Source of the DNA: Roseiflexus castenholzii DSM 13941
Lineage (GTDB): Bacteria; Chloroflexota; Chloroflexia; Chloroflexales; Roseiflexaceae
DNA length: 64,000 bases
Assembly: GCF_000017805.1 (NCBI RefSeq)
Contig: NC_009767.1
Coordinates: 4,877,001-4,941,000, forward strand
Direction: 5' to 3'
Every line of letters begins with the position of its first letter. Position 1 is the first letter of the stretch. Shown here one piece after another: positions 8,115-17,909 of the stretch. The notes under the pieces are model-generated. The model made no database searches and was not told where the DNA came from. It worked only from the letters and a program-made list of their open reading frames with translations. Both the position numbers and the translations under genes were made by a program.

Positions 8115-9278
8115 ATGACCCGCCCACGCATTGCCCGGCGCATGGATCGCGTCCCGGCGTCTGGTATTCGCCGCTTTTTCGACATCGCTGCTCAGATGCC
8201 CGACGTGATTTCGCTTGGCGTCGGCGAACCCGACTTTGTCACTCCAGCGCCGATCCGCGCCGCCGGCATCCGCTCGCTCGAAGAGGGGCGCACCGGCTAC
8301 ACCTCCAATTCTGGGTTGCTAGAGTTGCGCACTGCGCTCTCCGATCATCTGTATGCGCGCTATGGCGTGCGCTACGATCCGGAAACCGAACTTCTCATCA
8401 CGGTCGGCGTCAGCGAGGCGTTGCAGATTGCCGCTCTCGCCACGCTGAACCCCGGCGATGAGGTCATTATTCCTGAACCCTGTTTTGTCGCCTACCCGGC
8501 CGCCGTTATCTTCGCCGATGCCGAGCCGGTGTTTGTGCCAACCACAGTCGAGCATTCTTTCCAGGTCGATCCAGAGCGGATCGCCACCGCTATCACGCCC
8601 CGCACCCGCGCTCTTTTGCTGGGCTATCCCAACAATCCGACCGGCGCAGTCATGCCGCGCGAGCGCCTGACCGCCATCGCCGAACTCGCCGAACGCCACG
8701 ATCTGCTGGTATTCTCCGACGAAATTTACGACCGCCTGGTCTATGGCGTGCAGCATACCTGCTTCGCGGCGCTGCCAGGCGCGCGCGAGCGCACCATCCT
8801 GCTCGGCGGCTTCTCAAAGGCGTATGCTATGACCGGCTGGCGTCTCGGCTGGATGGCGGCGCCGTCGGACATCGTCGCGGCGGTGCGCAAAGTCCACCAA
8901 TATGCTATTATGTCTGCGCCGACGGTGGCGCAGTACGCCGGGATCGAGGCGCTGCGCAACGGTGAACCGTTCATTGCCGACATGGTCGCTGAGTACGACC
9001 GTCGCCGCCGGGTGATTGTTGCCGGGCTGAACGCGATTGGTCTGCCGACATTCGAACCGCAGGGGGCGTTCTACGTTTTTCCACAGGTGGCGCACCTCGG
9101 TATGAGCAGCGAGGTCTTTGCCGAACGGCTGCTGCGCGAGCAGCAGGTCGCCGTCATACCCGGCGACACGTTCGGTCCGAGCGGCGCGGGGTTTGTGCGC
9201 GCCTGCTATGCGGCATCAATGGAGAAGATCGAGGCTGCGCTCGACCGTATCGAGCATTTTGTGCGTGCATGGACGTAA
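8115..9278 (+). CDS. Class I/II PLP-dependent aminotransferase (AspAT Igamma-like)
   Basis: A 387-residue aminotransferase. NNPTG is at residues 173-177, SDEIYDRLVY follows, and the PLP-binding Lys is K235 in GGFSKAYAMTGWRLGW. An Arg near the C-terminus (FVRACYA) would bind the substrate carboxylate. The overall pattern fits aspartate or aromatic amino acid aminotransferases of subgroup I-gamma. Substrate range cannot be decided from sequence. GGATGTGAGGT lies just before the start. Confidence 0.92.
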   Translation: MTRPRIARRMDRVPASGIRRFFDIAAQMPDVISLGVGEPDFVTPAPIRAAGIRSLEEGRTGYTSNSGLLELRTALSDHLYARYGVRYDPETELLITVGVSEALQIAALATLNPGDEVIIPEPCFVAYPAAVIFADAEPVFVPTTVEHSFQVDPERIATAITPRTRALLLGYPNNPTGAVMPRERLTAIAELAERHDLLVFSDEIYDRLVYGVQHTCFAALPGARERTILLGGFSKAYAMTGWRLGWMAAPSDIVAAVRKVHQYAIMSAPTVAQYAGIEALRNGEPFIADMVAEYDRRRRVIVAGLNAIGLPTFEPQGAFYVFPQVAHLGMSSEVFAERLLREQQVAVIPGDTFGPSGAGFVRACYAASMEKIEAALDRIEHFVRAWT

Positions 9279-9300
9279 ATTGATCGGCGGAGGACTTGCA

Positions 9301-9651
9301 ATGTCTGTCGAGGAGCCTTCTACCACACCAGCGGACAAGCCGCAGATCATTGTCGAAGAGCAACTGTACTGTTCGCTCACCGGTCGCCCGATCAGCCGGG
9401 ACGAAGCCTATTGGGCGCCGCCGCTCGTAACCGCGCGTGAACTGGTGACGACCATTCTCTCGACTGCCATCCGCGCCCCGCATCAACTCGGCTACATTCT
9501 GTTCACGGAACAACCGAACGTTCCTTACGCCAGAGATGTGCGCGAACAACTCGCGCAACGCCGCAGCGCCGAGCAACTGAAACTGCTCATTGGCATGCTC
9601 GTCGTGCTGGGCTTGCTGCTCCTGCCGGTATTCCTGCTCGTTTTTCGCTGA
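9301..9651 (+). CDS. Small protein with C-terminal membrane anchor
   Basis: 116 residues from the ATG at 9301, preceded by GGCGGAGGA. The N-terminal 90 residues are soluble and include QLYCSLTGRPISRDEAYWAPP, with a single Cys. The last 22 residues (LLIGMLVVLGLLLLPVFLLVF) form one membrane helix. This is a tail-anchored layout. I recognise no domain. It lies between the aminotransferase and the glycosyltransferase, with gaps of 22 and 11 bases, so it is probably part of that operon. Confidence 0.8.
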   Translation: MSVEEPSTTPADKPQIIVEEQLYCSLTGRPISRDEAYWAPPLVTARELVTTILSTAIRAPHQLGYILFTEQPNVPYARDVREQLAQRRSAEQLKLLIGMLVVLGLLLLPVFLLVFR

Positions 9652-9662
9652 CGAAAGAGACC

Positions 9663-10346
9663 ATGCTGCTCTCTGTCATTATTCCGTGCTACAACGAATC
9701 GGCGACGCTGCGCGCCATTCTGGAGAAGGTGCGCGCCGTCGATCTTGACAAGGAAATTATCGCTGTTGACGATCATTCCAGTGACGATACGTATCGCATT
9801 CTGTGCGAGGAAGCCGCGCGTGATCCGTCGATGACGGTCATTCGCCATCCGCACAATCGCGGCAAGGGCGCTGCCGTGCGCAGCGGTCTGGCGCGCGCCC
9901 GCGGCGAGATTGTCATTGTTCAGGACGCCGACCTGGAGTATGACCCGAACGACTACTACGAATTGGTGAAGCCGATTGCACAGGGGCGCGTCAATGTGGT
10001 GTTTGGCTCGCGGTTCCTGGGGCGTCATACCGGTATGTACTTCTGGAACGCCCTTGGAAACAAGGGGTTGACGTTCCTGACCAATTTTCTGTTCAACTGC
10101 TGGATTTCGGACATGGAAACCTGCTATAAAGCCATGCGCACCGAGATCATGCGCGACCTGAAACTGGAGAGCAACGACTTCCGCATTGAGCCGGAGATCA
10201 CCGCCAAGGTGCTGAAGCGTGGACATCGCATTTATGAAGTTCCGGTCTCATATTTGGGGCGCACCTACGAAGAAGGTAAAAAAATGAAGCCCAGCCAGGG
10301 CTTTTATGCGATCCTTGCGCTGCTGCGCTATCGGTTGTGGGAGTGA
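9663..10346 (+). CDS. Family 2 glycosyltransferase, polyprenyl-phosphate type
   Basis: 227 residues of a GT-A fold transferase. It starts LLSVIIPCYNES, has DDHSSDDT, the metal-binding acidic stretch QDADLEYDPNDYYEL, and FGSRFLGRHTG. The FNCWISDMETCYKAMR and VPVSYLGRTYEEGKK segments are typical of dolichol/undecaprenyl-phosphate mannose or glucose synthases. There is no C-terminal membrane domain. The stop codon at 10344-10346 abuts the first heptamer of the large repeat array. Confidence 0.9.
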   Translation: MLLSVIIPCYNESATLRAILEKVRAVDLDKEIIAVDDHSSDDTYRILCEEAARDPSMTVIRHPHNRGKGAAVRSGLARARGEIVIVQDADLEYDPNDYYELVKPIAQGRVNVVFGSRFLGRHTGMYFWNALGNKGLTFLTNFLFNCWISDMETCYKAMRTEIMRDLKLESNDFRIEPEITAKVLKRGHRIYEVPVSYLGRTYEEGKKMKPSQGFYAILALLRYRLWE

Positions 10347-11770
10347 GGCGCGAGGCGTGAGAGGCGAGAGGGTCCCGGCAATAGCGTAGCGCGAGATTTA
10401 TCTCGCGTTTGTGGTGAGGTGAGAGGGACGAGGCGCGCGGGGCGAAGGGCCCGGCAATGGCGTAGCGCGAGATTTATCTCGCGTTTGTGGCGAGGCGAGG
10501 GGTGCGAGGCGAGAGGGGCCCGGCAAAGGCGTAGCGCGAGATTTATCTCGCATTTGTGGTGAGGCGCGAGGGGCGAGGCAAGCGGCAAGAGGGGCGAGGC
10601 GAGGGGTGGGGTGATACCAATGACGCTTGACGATGCCGTATGCGGGTCATTCCGAGCGCAGCGACGGGTCATTCCGAGCGCAGCGACGGGTCATTCCGAG
10701 CGCAGCGACGGGTCATTCCGAGCGCAGCGACGGGTCATTCCGAGCGCAGCGACGGGTCATTCCGAGCGCAGCGAGGAATCTCAGCGGGTCGCGCACGACC
10801 CCTCGCGCTGCACGGGGTGACCATGCCGGATGGTCACAGGTCATTGGTATGAGAGGGGCGAGGCGCGAGGCGCGAGGCGCGCGGGGCGCGAGGCGAGAGG
10901 GGCCCGGCAATGGCGTAGCGCGAGATTTATCTCGCGTTTGTGGTGAGGCGCGAGGCAAGAGGCAAGAGGGGTGAGGCGAGCGGCGTGAGGCGCGAGGCGT
11001 GAGAGGCGAGGGTCCTGGCAATGGCGTAGCGCGAGATTTATCTCGCATTTGTGGTGAGGCGCGAGGCGCGAGGCGTGAGAGGCGAGGGTCCTGGCAATGG
11101 CGTAGCGCGAGATTTATCTCGCATTTGTGGTGAGGCGCGAGGCGCGAGGCGTGAGAGGCGAGGGGCCCGGCAACGGCGTAGCGCGAGATTTATCTCGCGT
11201 TTGTGGTGAGGCGCGAGGCAAGAGGCAAGAGGGGTGAGGCGAGCGGCGTGAGGCGCGAGGCGTGAGAGGCGAGGGGCCCGGCAACGGCGTAGCGCGAGAT
11301 TTATCTCGCGTTTGTGGCGAGGCGAGAGGCGAGGCGAGCGGCGCGAGGCGAGAGGGTCCCGGCAATGGCGTAGCGCGAGATTTATCTCGCGTTTGTGGCG
11401 AGGCGCGAGGCGCGAGGCGCGAGGCGTGAGGGGTGAGAGGCGCGAGGGGGCCTGGCAATGGCGTAGCGCGAGATTTATCTCGCGTTTGTGGTGAGGCGCG
11501 AGGCAAGAGGCAAGAGGGGCGAGGCGCGAGGCGCGAGGGGTGAGGGGTGAGAGGCGAGAGGGTCCCGGCAATGGCGTAGCGCGAGATTTATCTCGCGTTT
11601 GTGGTGAGGCGCGAGGGGCGAGGCGTGAGGGTCCCGGCAATGGCGTAGCGCGAGATTTATCTCGCGTTTGTGGTGAGGCGCGAGGCGTGAGGGTCCCGGC
11701 AATGGCGTAGCGCGAGATTTATCTCGCATTTGTGGCGAGGCGTGAGGGGCGAGGCAAGAGGCGAGAGGCA
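10347..11770 (+). repeat. Heptamer-hairpin array 1 (13 hairpin units)
   Basis: Beginning at the last base of the glycosyltransferase stop codon, this stretch consists of degenerate 7-base units, mostly GAGGCGC, GAGGCGT, GAGGGGT, GAGAGGC and GAGGCAA. They are interrupted 13 times by a longer unit. That unit reads a CCCGGCAATGGCGTAGC-like arm, then GCGAGAT-TT-ATCTCGC, a perfect 7-bp stem with a two-base loop, then a GTTTGTGG-like tail. Spacing between hairpins varies from about 60 to 350 bases. An inverted-repeat element interrupts it at 10614-10850. The apparent reading frames here are products of the repeat and not genes. Confidence 0.95.
10614..10850 (+). mobile_element. MITE-like element, copy 1
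   Basis: 237 bases bounded by perfect 11-bp inverted repeats, ATACCAATGAC at 10614 and GTCATTGGTAT at 10840. The interior holds six tandem 22-base units starting TCATTCCGAGCGCAGCGA, from 10647 to about 10778. The right side holds a conserved tail containing GGTGACCAT-CCGG-ATGGTCAC dyad symmetry. It sits inside heptamer-hairpin array 1. It has no coding capacity and no target duplication that I can separate from the surrounding repeats. Confidence 0.8.
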
Positions 11771-11775
11771 TTTCT

Positions 11776-12014
11776 GGTCCCTAGCCCCTAGCCCCTAGTC
11801 CCTAGTGCCTAGTGCCTGGTCCCTAGCCCCTAGCCCCTAGCCCCTAGTCCCTAGTGCCTAGTGCCTGGTCCCTAGTGCCTGGTCCCTAGCCCCTAGTCCC
11901 TAGTCCCTAGTGCCTAGTGCCTGGTCCCTAGTGCCTGGTCCCTAGCCCCTAGTCCCTAGTCCCTAGTGCCTAGTGCCTGGTCCCTAGTGCCTGGTCCCTG
12001 GCCCCTAGTCCCTA
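11776..12014 (-). repeat. AGG-type heptamer array overlapping the aroQ 3' end
   Basis: About 34 tandem 7-base units. Read on the minus strand they are AGGGACT, AGGGGCT, AGGCACT, AGGGACC, AGGGGCC and AGGCACC. The array starts inside aroQ, supplies its last 18 codons and its stop, and runs to the edge of the GAG-type array. The period is exactly seven although the units differ at up to four positions. Confidence 0.93.
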
Positions 12015-12429
12015 ACAACCATTCGATGGCAAGCAAATACCCGCGCCATCCCAGGCCCGCGATCTGCCCGGTGGCGACCGGCGCGATCACCGAGGTGTGG
12101 CGGAACGGTTCGCGCCGATAGACATTCGACAGGTGCACTTCGATGATCGGCGCCTTGAGCATCGCCAACGCATCGCGCAACGCCAGCCCGTAGTGCGTCA
12201 ACGCGCCCGGATTGATGATAATCCCATCGGCGTCCCATCCTTCCGCCTGAAGGAAATCGATCAGCGCCCCTTCATGGTTCGATTGCACGGTGAGAAGGGT
12301 GACGCCGACCGCCGCCGCGCGCTCCTGCAAGATTGCGTTGATTTCATCGAGTGTGACGCTGCCATACACCTCCGGCTCGCGCCGACCGAGCATGTTCAGG
12401 TTCGGTCCGTGGATCACGAGAATCTTCAT
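11956..12429 (-). CDS. aroQ: Type II 3-dehydroquinate dehydratase with a repeat-encoded tail
   Basis: 157 residues. It dehydrates 3-dehydroquinate to 3-dehydroshikimate in the shikimate pathway. The beginning MKILVIHGPNLNMLGRREPEVYG includes the catalytic Arg and Tyr, and HLSNVYRREPFRHTS and the catalytic His segment follow. The family core ends at about residue 139 (LLAIEWLL). The remaining 18 residues (GTRGQGPGTRDQALGTRD) are translated from the AGG-type heptamer array, so the native end has been replaced. The active-site residues lie upstream, so activity is probably kept. The start ATG overlaps the stop of the giant secreted-protein gene by four bases (ATGA), implying translational coupling. 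Confidence 0.94.
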   Translation of the reverse strand: MKILVIHGPNLNMLGRREPEVYGSVTLDEINAILQERAAAVGVTLLTVQSNHEGALIDFLQAEGWDADGIIINPGALTHYGLALRDALAMLKAPIIEVHLSNVYRREPFRHTSVIAPVATGQIAGLGWRGYLLAIEWLLGTRGQGPGTRDQALGTRD

Positions 12430-15400
12430 CGCTTCACCAGCGGCAGATAGACCTCATACGTCACTTGCGGCAGCGCCACCGGAATGACGAACAGGTTCTC
12501 GACCTCGAACACCTTCGTCGGATCGCTCTGCGATTGCGCCCGCACCCGGATGCGGTTGACCGATCCCGACGGCGCATTTGCCGGTACGCTCACATCCAGC
12601 GTAATGAACGGCGCCTGCTGGTTCGGTCCCAGCGTGCGCAGCGAGGGTCGCAGCACGACATTCCACGGCAGCGTTTGAGTGAAGGTCAGCACAAAGGTGT
12701 CAGTCGTATTGCCGGTGTTGAGCAACTGATGGGTCAACTGCACCTGATCCCCTGCCTGCACGACGCGGACATATTCGGGCGACATGACCGCACTCACCAC
12801 CTGGCGAATGGTTGTATACTCGCGTGCATCCGCTGCCACATTCGGGTCGGAGACCGACTGCACGCTCAGGCGCATCGCATCGACGGTATTGGAGAAGACG
12901 CCGCTTGGAATGCGAATACTGACACTGACCTCGCGCTCTTCACCAGGCGACAGGAACGTCGCAGGCGGCAGAGTCACCTCATATCCCAGCGGAACGAGCG
13001 CGCTGAAGACAAACGTATCCGCCACCGAACGCACATTGCGCAGCGTGTGGGTATAGACCACCGTTTCGCCAGGCAGACCAAACCCCTGATTCTCCGGCGG
13101 CGTCAGCAGATCGCCGGTTGCGATCAACTGCGCAGTTGTGGTGAGCGTCTCCGCCGCCAGCACCGGACCGGCGCCATCGCCGCGCAACGCCTCGACCGTC
13201 ACCGCCTGCGTTCCGACAACATCGGCGGGCACGCTGACCTGCACGGTTAGCGGCGTCGGCGCCGTTGCGCTCGGCGGCAGTACCGCTGTGAGTGTCGGCG
13301 CGACGCCAGCAGTCCATCCACCGGTCAGGCTCGCCGGGTTCAGGCGCAGGGTGTAACTGATCGTCGTGTTGCCGGTATTGAACAGATTCAGCGTGTAGAT
13401 TGCAACCGCTGGCGCACCGCTCGTAAACACCGTCTGCTGCGCCGGACCGACCACTTCGAGGCGCGCGTTGTCGGCTTCATTGACGGTCACCGTATCGCTG
13501 ACGCTCTGCGATGGCGCACCCTGCGCCGAGGTCGCCATCAGCGTGATGACACCGGTCGTTCCGGCAGGTGCAGCCGGCGGAATGCGCACTGCAAACGGCA
13601 CAAGCCGCCCCTCTCCTGGCGGCACAGCGGCAACCGTCGCCGGCGGGTCGGCGCTGAAACCGCCGCCGCTCACCGCTATGCTGAAGGTGTAGGTGTCGGT
13701 CACGTTGCCGGTGTTCGTCAGTCGATGCGTGAAGGTTATCACCGTGTCGGGCGCGCCGCTGCCACTCTCATCCGCCGTGAACGCAAACTGCGGGACAGCC
13801 AGGACATTCACCGTATCGGTCACGGCATCCGATACGCTGGTAGTGCTCGCCTGCACCTGGAATGGATAGACGCCCGCCGGAACCTGCGGCAACTGCAACG
13901 GCGTGGTGACTGTCAGATCGAAGCGACACGTCGCGCCAGCCGCCAGACCCGTCAGGCAGTTCGCCGGAAACAGGTTCGTCGGACCGGCGACGCTCCAGCC
14001 AGCCGGCAGACCGCTCGCACTCACGCTGAAGTTGCCCGCCACGTTGCCAACGTTCGTCAACACGTGGGTAAAGGTCACGCTTCCTGGCGGCGTGATATTC
14101 TCCGTCTGACCGGGAGAGAGGCGCACTCCCGGCGCCGCCTGCACGTTCACCGTATCCGTCTGCGTTTGCGACGGTACACCACCCCCAACACGCGCACCAG
14201 TCACTTGAATCTGTTCAGTTCCGACCGCCTGCCCATCGCGCACCCGCGCCTGCACCACCACCTGCTGCGATGCGCCGCGCGCCAACGAGAACGGACCGGA
14301 CGGCGTCACCGTCAGGTTTTCCAGACCGCTGCTCAACGTCGCTGTCACCACGAATGTATCCAACCCATTGCCGGTATTGGTCAACGTGTGGGTAAAGACT
14401 GCCGTAGCGCCCGGCGGCAGATTGAGCGTCGGCACGGTCGCTGCACTCAGGGTAAAGCCTGGAACCAGCCCAACGCGCGTGATGCTCGCAGCCGCCGCTG
14501 ATGCCCCACCGCTTGCCTGCACCGTCAGGGTCGCCGTGACCAGCGTGCCCGCATCGGGAATCGGCGTGTTCGGCACAGTCACGGTCAGTGTGACCACTCG
14601 CGAGTCGTTGGGGTTCAGAGTGAAGGACGACGGATCGGTCAGGCTTCCACTCCACGGGCTGCCCTGCGACAGCGTGAGCGACGGTGTGAAGGTTCCGTCA
14701 CTCTGACCGATGTTCGTCACCGTGTGCGTGAACGTGACCGTCTCGCCGGGCAATCCTTCCTTCAGTTGCGAAGCGGGGGCGATCTGCGGCACAGCGCCCG
14801 CCGACGCCGTATCGGTCGCCGTCGCCTGAATCGCCGGATTGCCACTCGAACTCACAGTGACCGTCACCGTGTAGAGCGACGCGCCAGGACCGACAGGGAT
14901 GGTCAACTGAACCTGCCGCGTACACGACGAGAATGCCGCCAGACTGACACAATTCCCGCCTATGACGCTGACCGTCGCGCCATCATTCGGCGACACTGCG
15001 GCTGTGACCACAATCGTATCCGGTCCATTGCCGGTATTGGTGATCGCATGGGTAAATGTAATCACCTGCGGTCGGGCGAACGTAGCGGTCTGGCTGGTCG
15101 GCGCAATCGCCACACCATACACCTGCGCCACCGTTGTGGTGGTGTTGAGCGTGCGCTGCGTCGCGCCAACCTGCGCCGTCACGCTGAAGGTGTAATTTCC
15201 CGCCAGCGCATTCGAGGGCACTGCGACAGAGATCGTGAACGTCCCCGACGCCCCGGCATTCAGATTGAGGGTCGCCGGCGACGGCGTCGACGCCCAACCG
15301 GTTGAGTCGGTGCGCGAGATGGTAACCACAATCGGCGAGGCGCCGGTGTTCGTCACCGTATAGGTGTAAGTCACAATCGTGCCCGGATTGACCGGTCCGC

Positions 15401-17894
15401 TTCCCGGCGGAGTGCGTCCGGTCTGCGCAAGGATGAAGTCGGTCTGACAACTGAACGGCGCCTCGAACATCGTCGGCGTAAATTCCGAGGTATTGTTGGT
15501 CTGATCGGTCACCGTCGCCGAGAAGAAGCGGTCGCAGTCGGGCACAGGCACATTGACCGTAGCGCCGGCTGCGGCGCCGTCGAGGAATGCCAGATAGCGC
15601 GGACCTTCGGCGTCGTCGCGGGTGGGGCTGGTAAACACCTCGACGCGGCACCCGCTGGCGCCACAGTTGGCGCCGGCCGGAACCTGCACCTGAAGGGTTG
15701 GCGGGCTGCCGCCGGTAATGCCGACAATTGTCGGCGGTTGCGGCGGGCTGCCGGCGCGGTTGATCCCCTTCCCGTTGTTCTCGCTCGTTTCCGTCCCAGA
15801 GATACGCACTTGGCTGACAGTCGCGTCGACCATCACCCCGTGCCCGCCGGATGCGCCGCCATTGTTGCGCGCCAGGTTGCGCAACAATGTGTTGCCGTTC
15901 GAATTCATGCCCACCAAAACGCCGTGCAGGGTATTGTTGGCAATGATGTTGCGTGTGGCATTCACGCCGACGCCACCGGCGCCACCGATGGTATGGCCGC
16001 TCGTCTGAAACAGCCAGACGCCATATCGGTTGCCGGCGCCGGCAAGACCAATCGTATTGGCGCTGACCTCATTGCCGGTTGTAAACGATGACTCTATCTG
16101 GATGCCTGTGCCCAATCCGCCAATGGTGTTGCCGATAATGCGATTGTTGTCGGCGCGCAACGAGCTGGCGCCAACGACGTATACGCCAATCGAACTTGTT
16201 GATGGACTGCCACGCAAGGCATCGCCCGTCGGCGCCACACCGATAAAATTACCGATGACCTCATTGTTCGATGTATTTGGCGTGCCATCGGAGCGAATCT
16301 GGACCGCAACCGGCGTCGATCCCAGCCCATAAGCGATAACATTGGCATCGCCTGGATTCGTGCCGCCGATCCGGTTCCCCGGCGACGCGCTGGACGTTGT
16401 GCCGCGGCTGATCCAGATGCTCGCCTGACCATTCGCAAAGGTATCGTCGGAGATCGGCGGCGACGCAGTGTTGACCCCGATGCGATTGCCGACAACGACC
16501 GAACCATCGCTCGACAGGCGAATGCCGTTCCCGAAATTGTTCGAGATCACATTGTCGCGGATGGTCGTCTGGCGCGCATTGGTCTCGACAAAGATGCCAT
16601 GCCCCAGGTTGCCCAGCGAGTCGGTTCCGCTGCGCCCGAACGAAGCGCCATTGGCATTCAAACCGATATAGTTGCCCTGAATGGTTGTGCCAGAAACCCT
16701 GCTCGAACTCAGTTGAACGCCATGGCCATTCGGCGACGTGACGCCATTGCCCGCGATGATATTGCGCGCCGCCGGGGTCGCGCCGCCGATCAGCGTGTTG
16801 CTTGCACTGCCGATGTAGATGCCGACGCCATTGGGGACGCGGGTCGTTGAGGTTCCCCCCTTTGTCGTACCGATCACATTGCCGCTGATCACCGTATCGG
16901 TCGGACTGCTCGCAGCGCTGTCGCCAAATACGTAGATGCCGTAAGGGTTAGGCACGGCATCGTGCCCGGAAATGACGTTGGCATCGATGATGGTATCGTC
17001 CAGGTACTGGTACAGCAGCACGCCATACCGCTGATTGCCCGGATCGCTGCCAATCTTGGCGTTGCCCGCCAGGTTCGTGCCGATCAGGTTGCCGCGGATC
17101 ACATTGCCGCGCCCATCGTCATAAGACGAAGCGGTCAGGTAGACATTTGCGGCAATGAGCAAAGTCTGACCATTGCCGGAGATCAGGTTGCCGAGCGCAT
17201 TATCGCCGGCCGTGTCGATATCGGGACCGGCGCCCGCCGTCGGGTTGCCGATGATATTGTTCCCTGCATTGCGGATCTGCACCCCGGCGAGACGGTTCGC
17301 TGCGGCGCTGCTGCCGTCCGGCGACGTGCCCAGGTAGCATCCATGAATGCGATTGTTGGTTGCGCCTGGATCGCGGATGAAAATGCCGATGCCGGTTATC
17401 CCCAGAAGATCGGATGCAGAGGTCGCAAAGTTCTGGATCGTCAGGCGACGGATGGTGTTCCCCGACGACGTGATCGTCAGACCATTCGCGCCGCCGGTGA
17501 TCAACGAACCATCGATGACGATGCGCGGATGTGTCCAGGAGGGGTTTCCTGCCGGTTGCGTTCTGCCATCGATGGTCACATTTCCGGCGGTGATGCCCGG
17601 CAGCGCACTTGCTGGCCGGATGCGCCAGAACCCGGCTGCGTCATAACCTGGCGCGGCAGTCGGAATATTGAACGCAATGGTATGGGGTCCCGCCAGCGCA
17701 TTGGCTTCCTGGATCGCCGCGCGCAGCGTACACTGACCTCCCGCCGTCTGGCAGACGCCATTGCCGGGGCTGGCATCGGGATCATCGGCAGTGCTATTGA
17801 CCGTGAAGGTCGCCGCCAGCGCCGACGGCGCCGGCGCAACGACGGAGAACGCCAGCAGCGCAAGAACGAAGAGCAGACGGTATGCGCGCGTCAA
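12426..17894 (-). CDS. Giant secreted beta-helix protein with nine Ig-like repeats
   Basis: 1822 residues from a TTG at 17894 with GAGGTG upstream. Order of parts: signal peptide (about 1-27, ending SALAA); a CSLREA-like segment (TFTVNSTADDPDASPGNG and CTLRAAIQEAN); a parallel beta-helix from about 70 to 740, with many N-x-I-x-G-N rungs; then nine tandem domains of about 105 residues, each with a variant of VTFTHTLTNTGNxxDTF, resembling NEW3/DUF11 Ig-like modules. It ends TYEVYLPLVKR. The protein is exported and probably a surface or sheath component. The partner gene lies 15 bases upstream, and both share architecture and C-terminus. No enzymatic motif is seen. Confidence 0.9.
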   Translation of the reverse strand: MTRAYRLLFVLALLAFSVVAPAPSALAATFTVNSTADDPDASPGNGVCQTAGGQCTLRAAIQEANALAGPHTIAFNIPTAAPGYDAAGFWRIRPASALPGITAGNVTIDGRTQPAGNPSWTHPRIVIDGSLITGGANGLTITSSGNTIRRLTIQNFATSASDLLGITGIGIFIRDPGATNNRIHGCYLGTSPDGSSAAANRLAGVQIRNAGNNIIGNPTAGAGPDIDTAGDNALGNLISGNGQTLLIAANVYLTASSYDDGRGNVIRGNLIGTNLAGNAKIGSDPGNQRYGVLLYQYLDDTIIDANVISGHDAVPNPYGIYVFGDSAASSPTDTVISGNVIGTTKGGTSTTRVPNGVGIYIGSASNTLIGGATPAARNIIAGNGVTSPNGHGVQLSSSRVSGTTIQGNYIGLNANGASFGRSGTDSLGNLGHGIFVETNARQTTIRDNVISNNFGNGIRLSSDGSVVVGNRIGVNTASPPISDDTFANGQASIWISRGTTSSASPGNRIGGTNPGDANVIAYGLGSTPVAVQIRSDGTPNTSNNEVIGNFIGVAPTGDALRGSPSTSSIGVYVVGASSLRADNNRIIGNTIGGLGTGIQIESSFTTGNEVSANTIGLAGAGNRYGVWLFQTSGHTIGGAGGVGVNATRNIIANNTLHGVLVGMNSNGNTLLRNLARNNGGASGGHGVMVDATVSQVRISGTETSENNGKGINRAGSPPQPPTIVGITGGSPPTLQVQVPAGANCGASGCRVEVFTSPTRDDAEGPRYLAFLDGAAAGATVNVPVPDCDRFFSATVTDQTNNTSEFTPTMFEAPFSCQTDFILAQTGRTPPGSGPVNPGTIVTYTYTVTNTGASPIVVTISRTDSTGWASTPSPATLNLNAGASGTFTISVAVPSNALAGNYTFSVTAQVGATQRTLNTTTTVAQVYGVAIAPTSQTATFARPQVITFTHAITNTGNGPDTIVVTAAVSPNDGATVSVIGGNCVSLAAFSSCTRQVQLTIPVGPGASLYTVTVTVSSSGNPAIQATATDTASAGAVPQIAPASQLKEGLPGETVTFTHTVTNIGQSDGTFTPSLTLSQGSPWSGSLTDPSSFTLNPNDSRVVTLTVTVPNTPIPDAGTLVTATLTVQASGGASAAAASITRVGLVPGFTLSAATVPTLNLPPGATAVFTHTLTNTGNGLDTFVVTATLSSGLENLTVTPSGPFSLARGASQQVVVQARVRDGQAVGTEQIQVTGARVGGGVPSQTQTDTVNVQAAPGVRLSPGQTENITPPGSVTFTHVLTNVGNVAGNFSVSASGLPAGWSVAGPTNLFPANCLTGLAAGATCRFDLTVTTPLQLPQVPAGVYPFQVQASTTSVSDAVTDTVNVLAVPQFAFTADESGSGAPDTVITFTHRLTNTGNVTDTYTFSIAVSGGGFSADPPATVAAVPPGEGRLVPFAVRIPPAAPAGTTGVITLMATSAQGAPSQSVSDTVTVNEADNARLEVVGPAQQTVFTSGAPAVAIYTLNLFNTGNTTISYTLRLNPASLTGGWTAGVAPTLTAVLPPSATAPTPLTVQVSVPADVVGTQAVTVEALRGDGAGPVLAAETLTTTAQLIATGDLLTPPENQGFGLPGETVVYTHTLRNVRSVADTFVFSALVPLGYEVTLPPATFLSPGEEREVSVSIRIPSGVFSNTVDAMRLSVQSVSDPNVAADAREYTTIRQVVSAVMSPEYVRVVQAGDQVQLTHQLLNTGNTTDTFVLTFTQTLPWNVVLRPSLRTLGPNQQAPFITLDVSVPANAPSGSVNRIRVRAQSQSDPTKVFEVENLFVIPVALPQVTYEVYLPLVKR

Positions 17895-17909
17895 GAAGCA
17901 CCTCAGTTT

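Noticed and set aside
10347..11770. CRISPR array
   Set aside because: Spacing between the hairpin units is irregular, the spacers are themselves 7-base repeats, and no cas gene is nearby.
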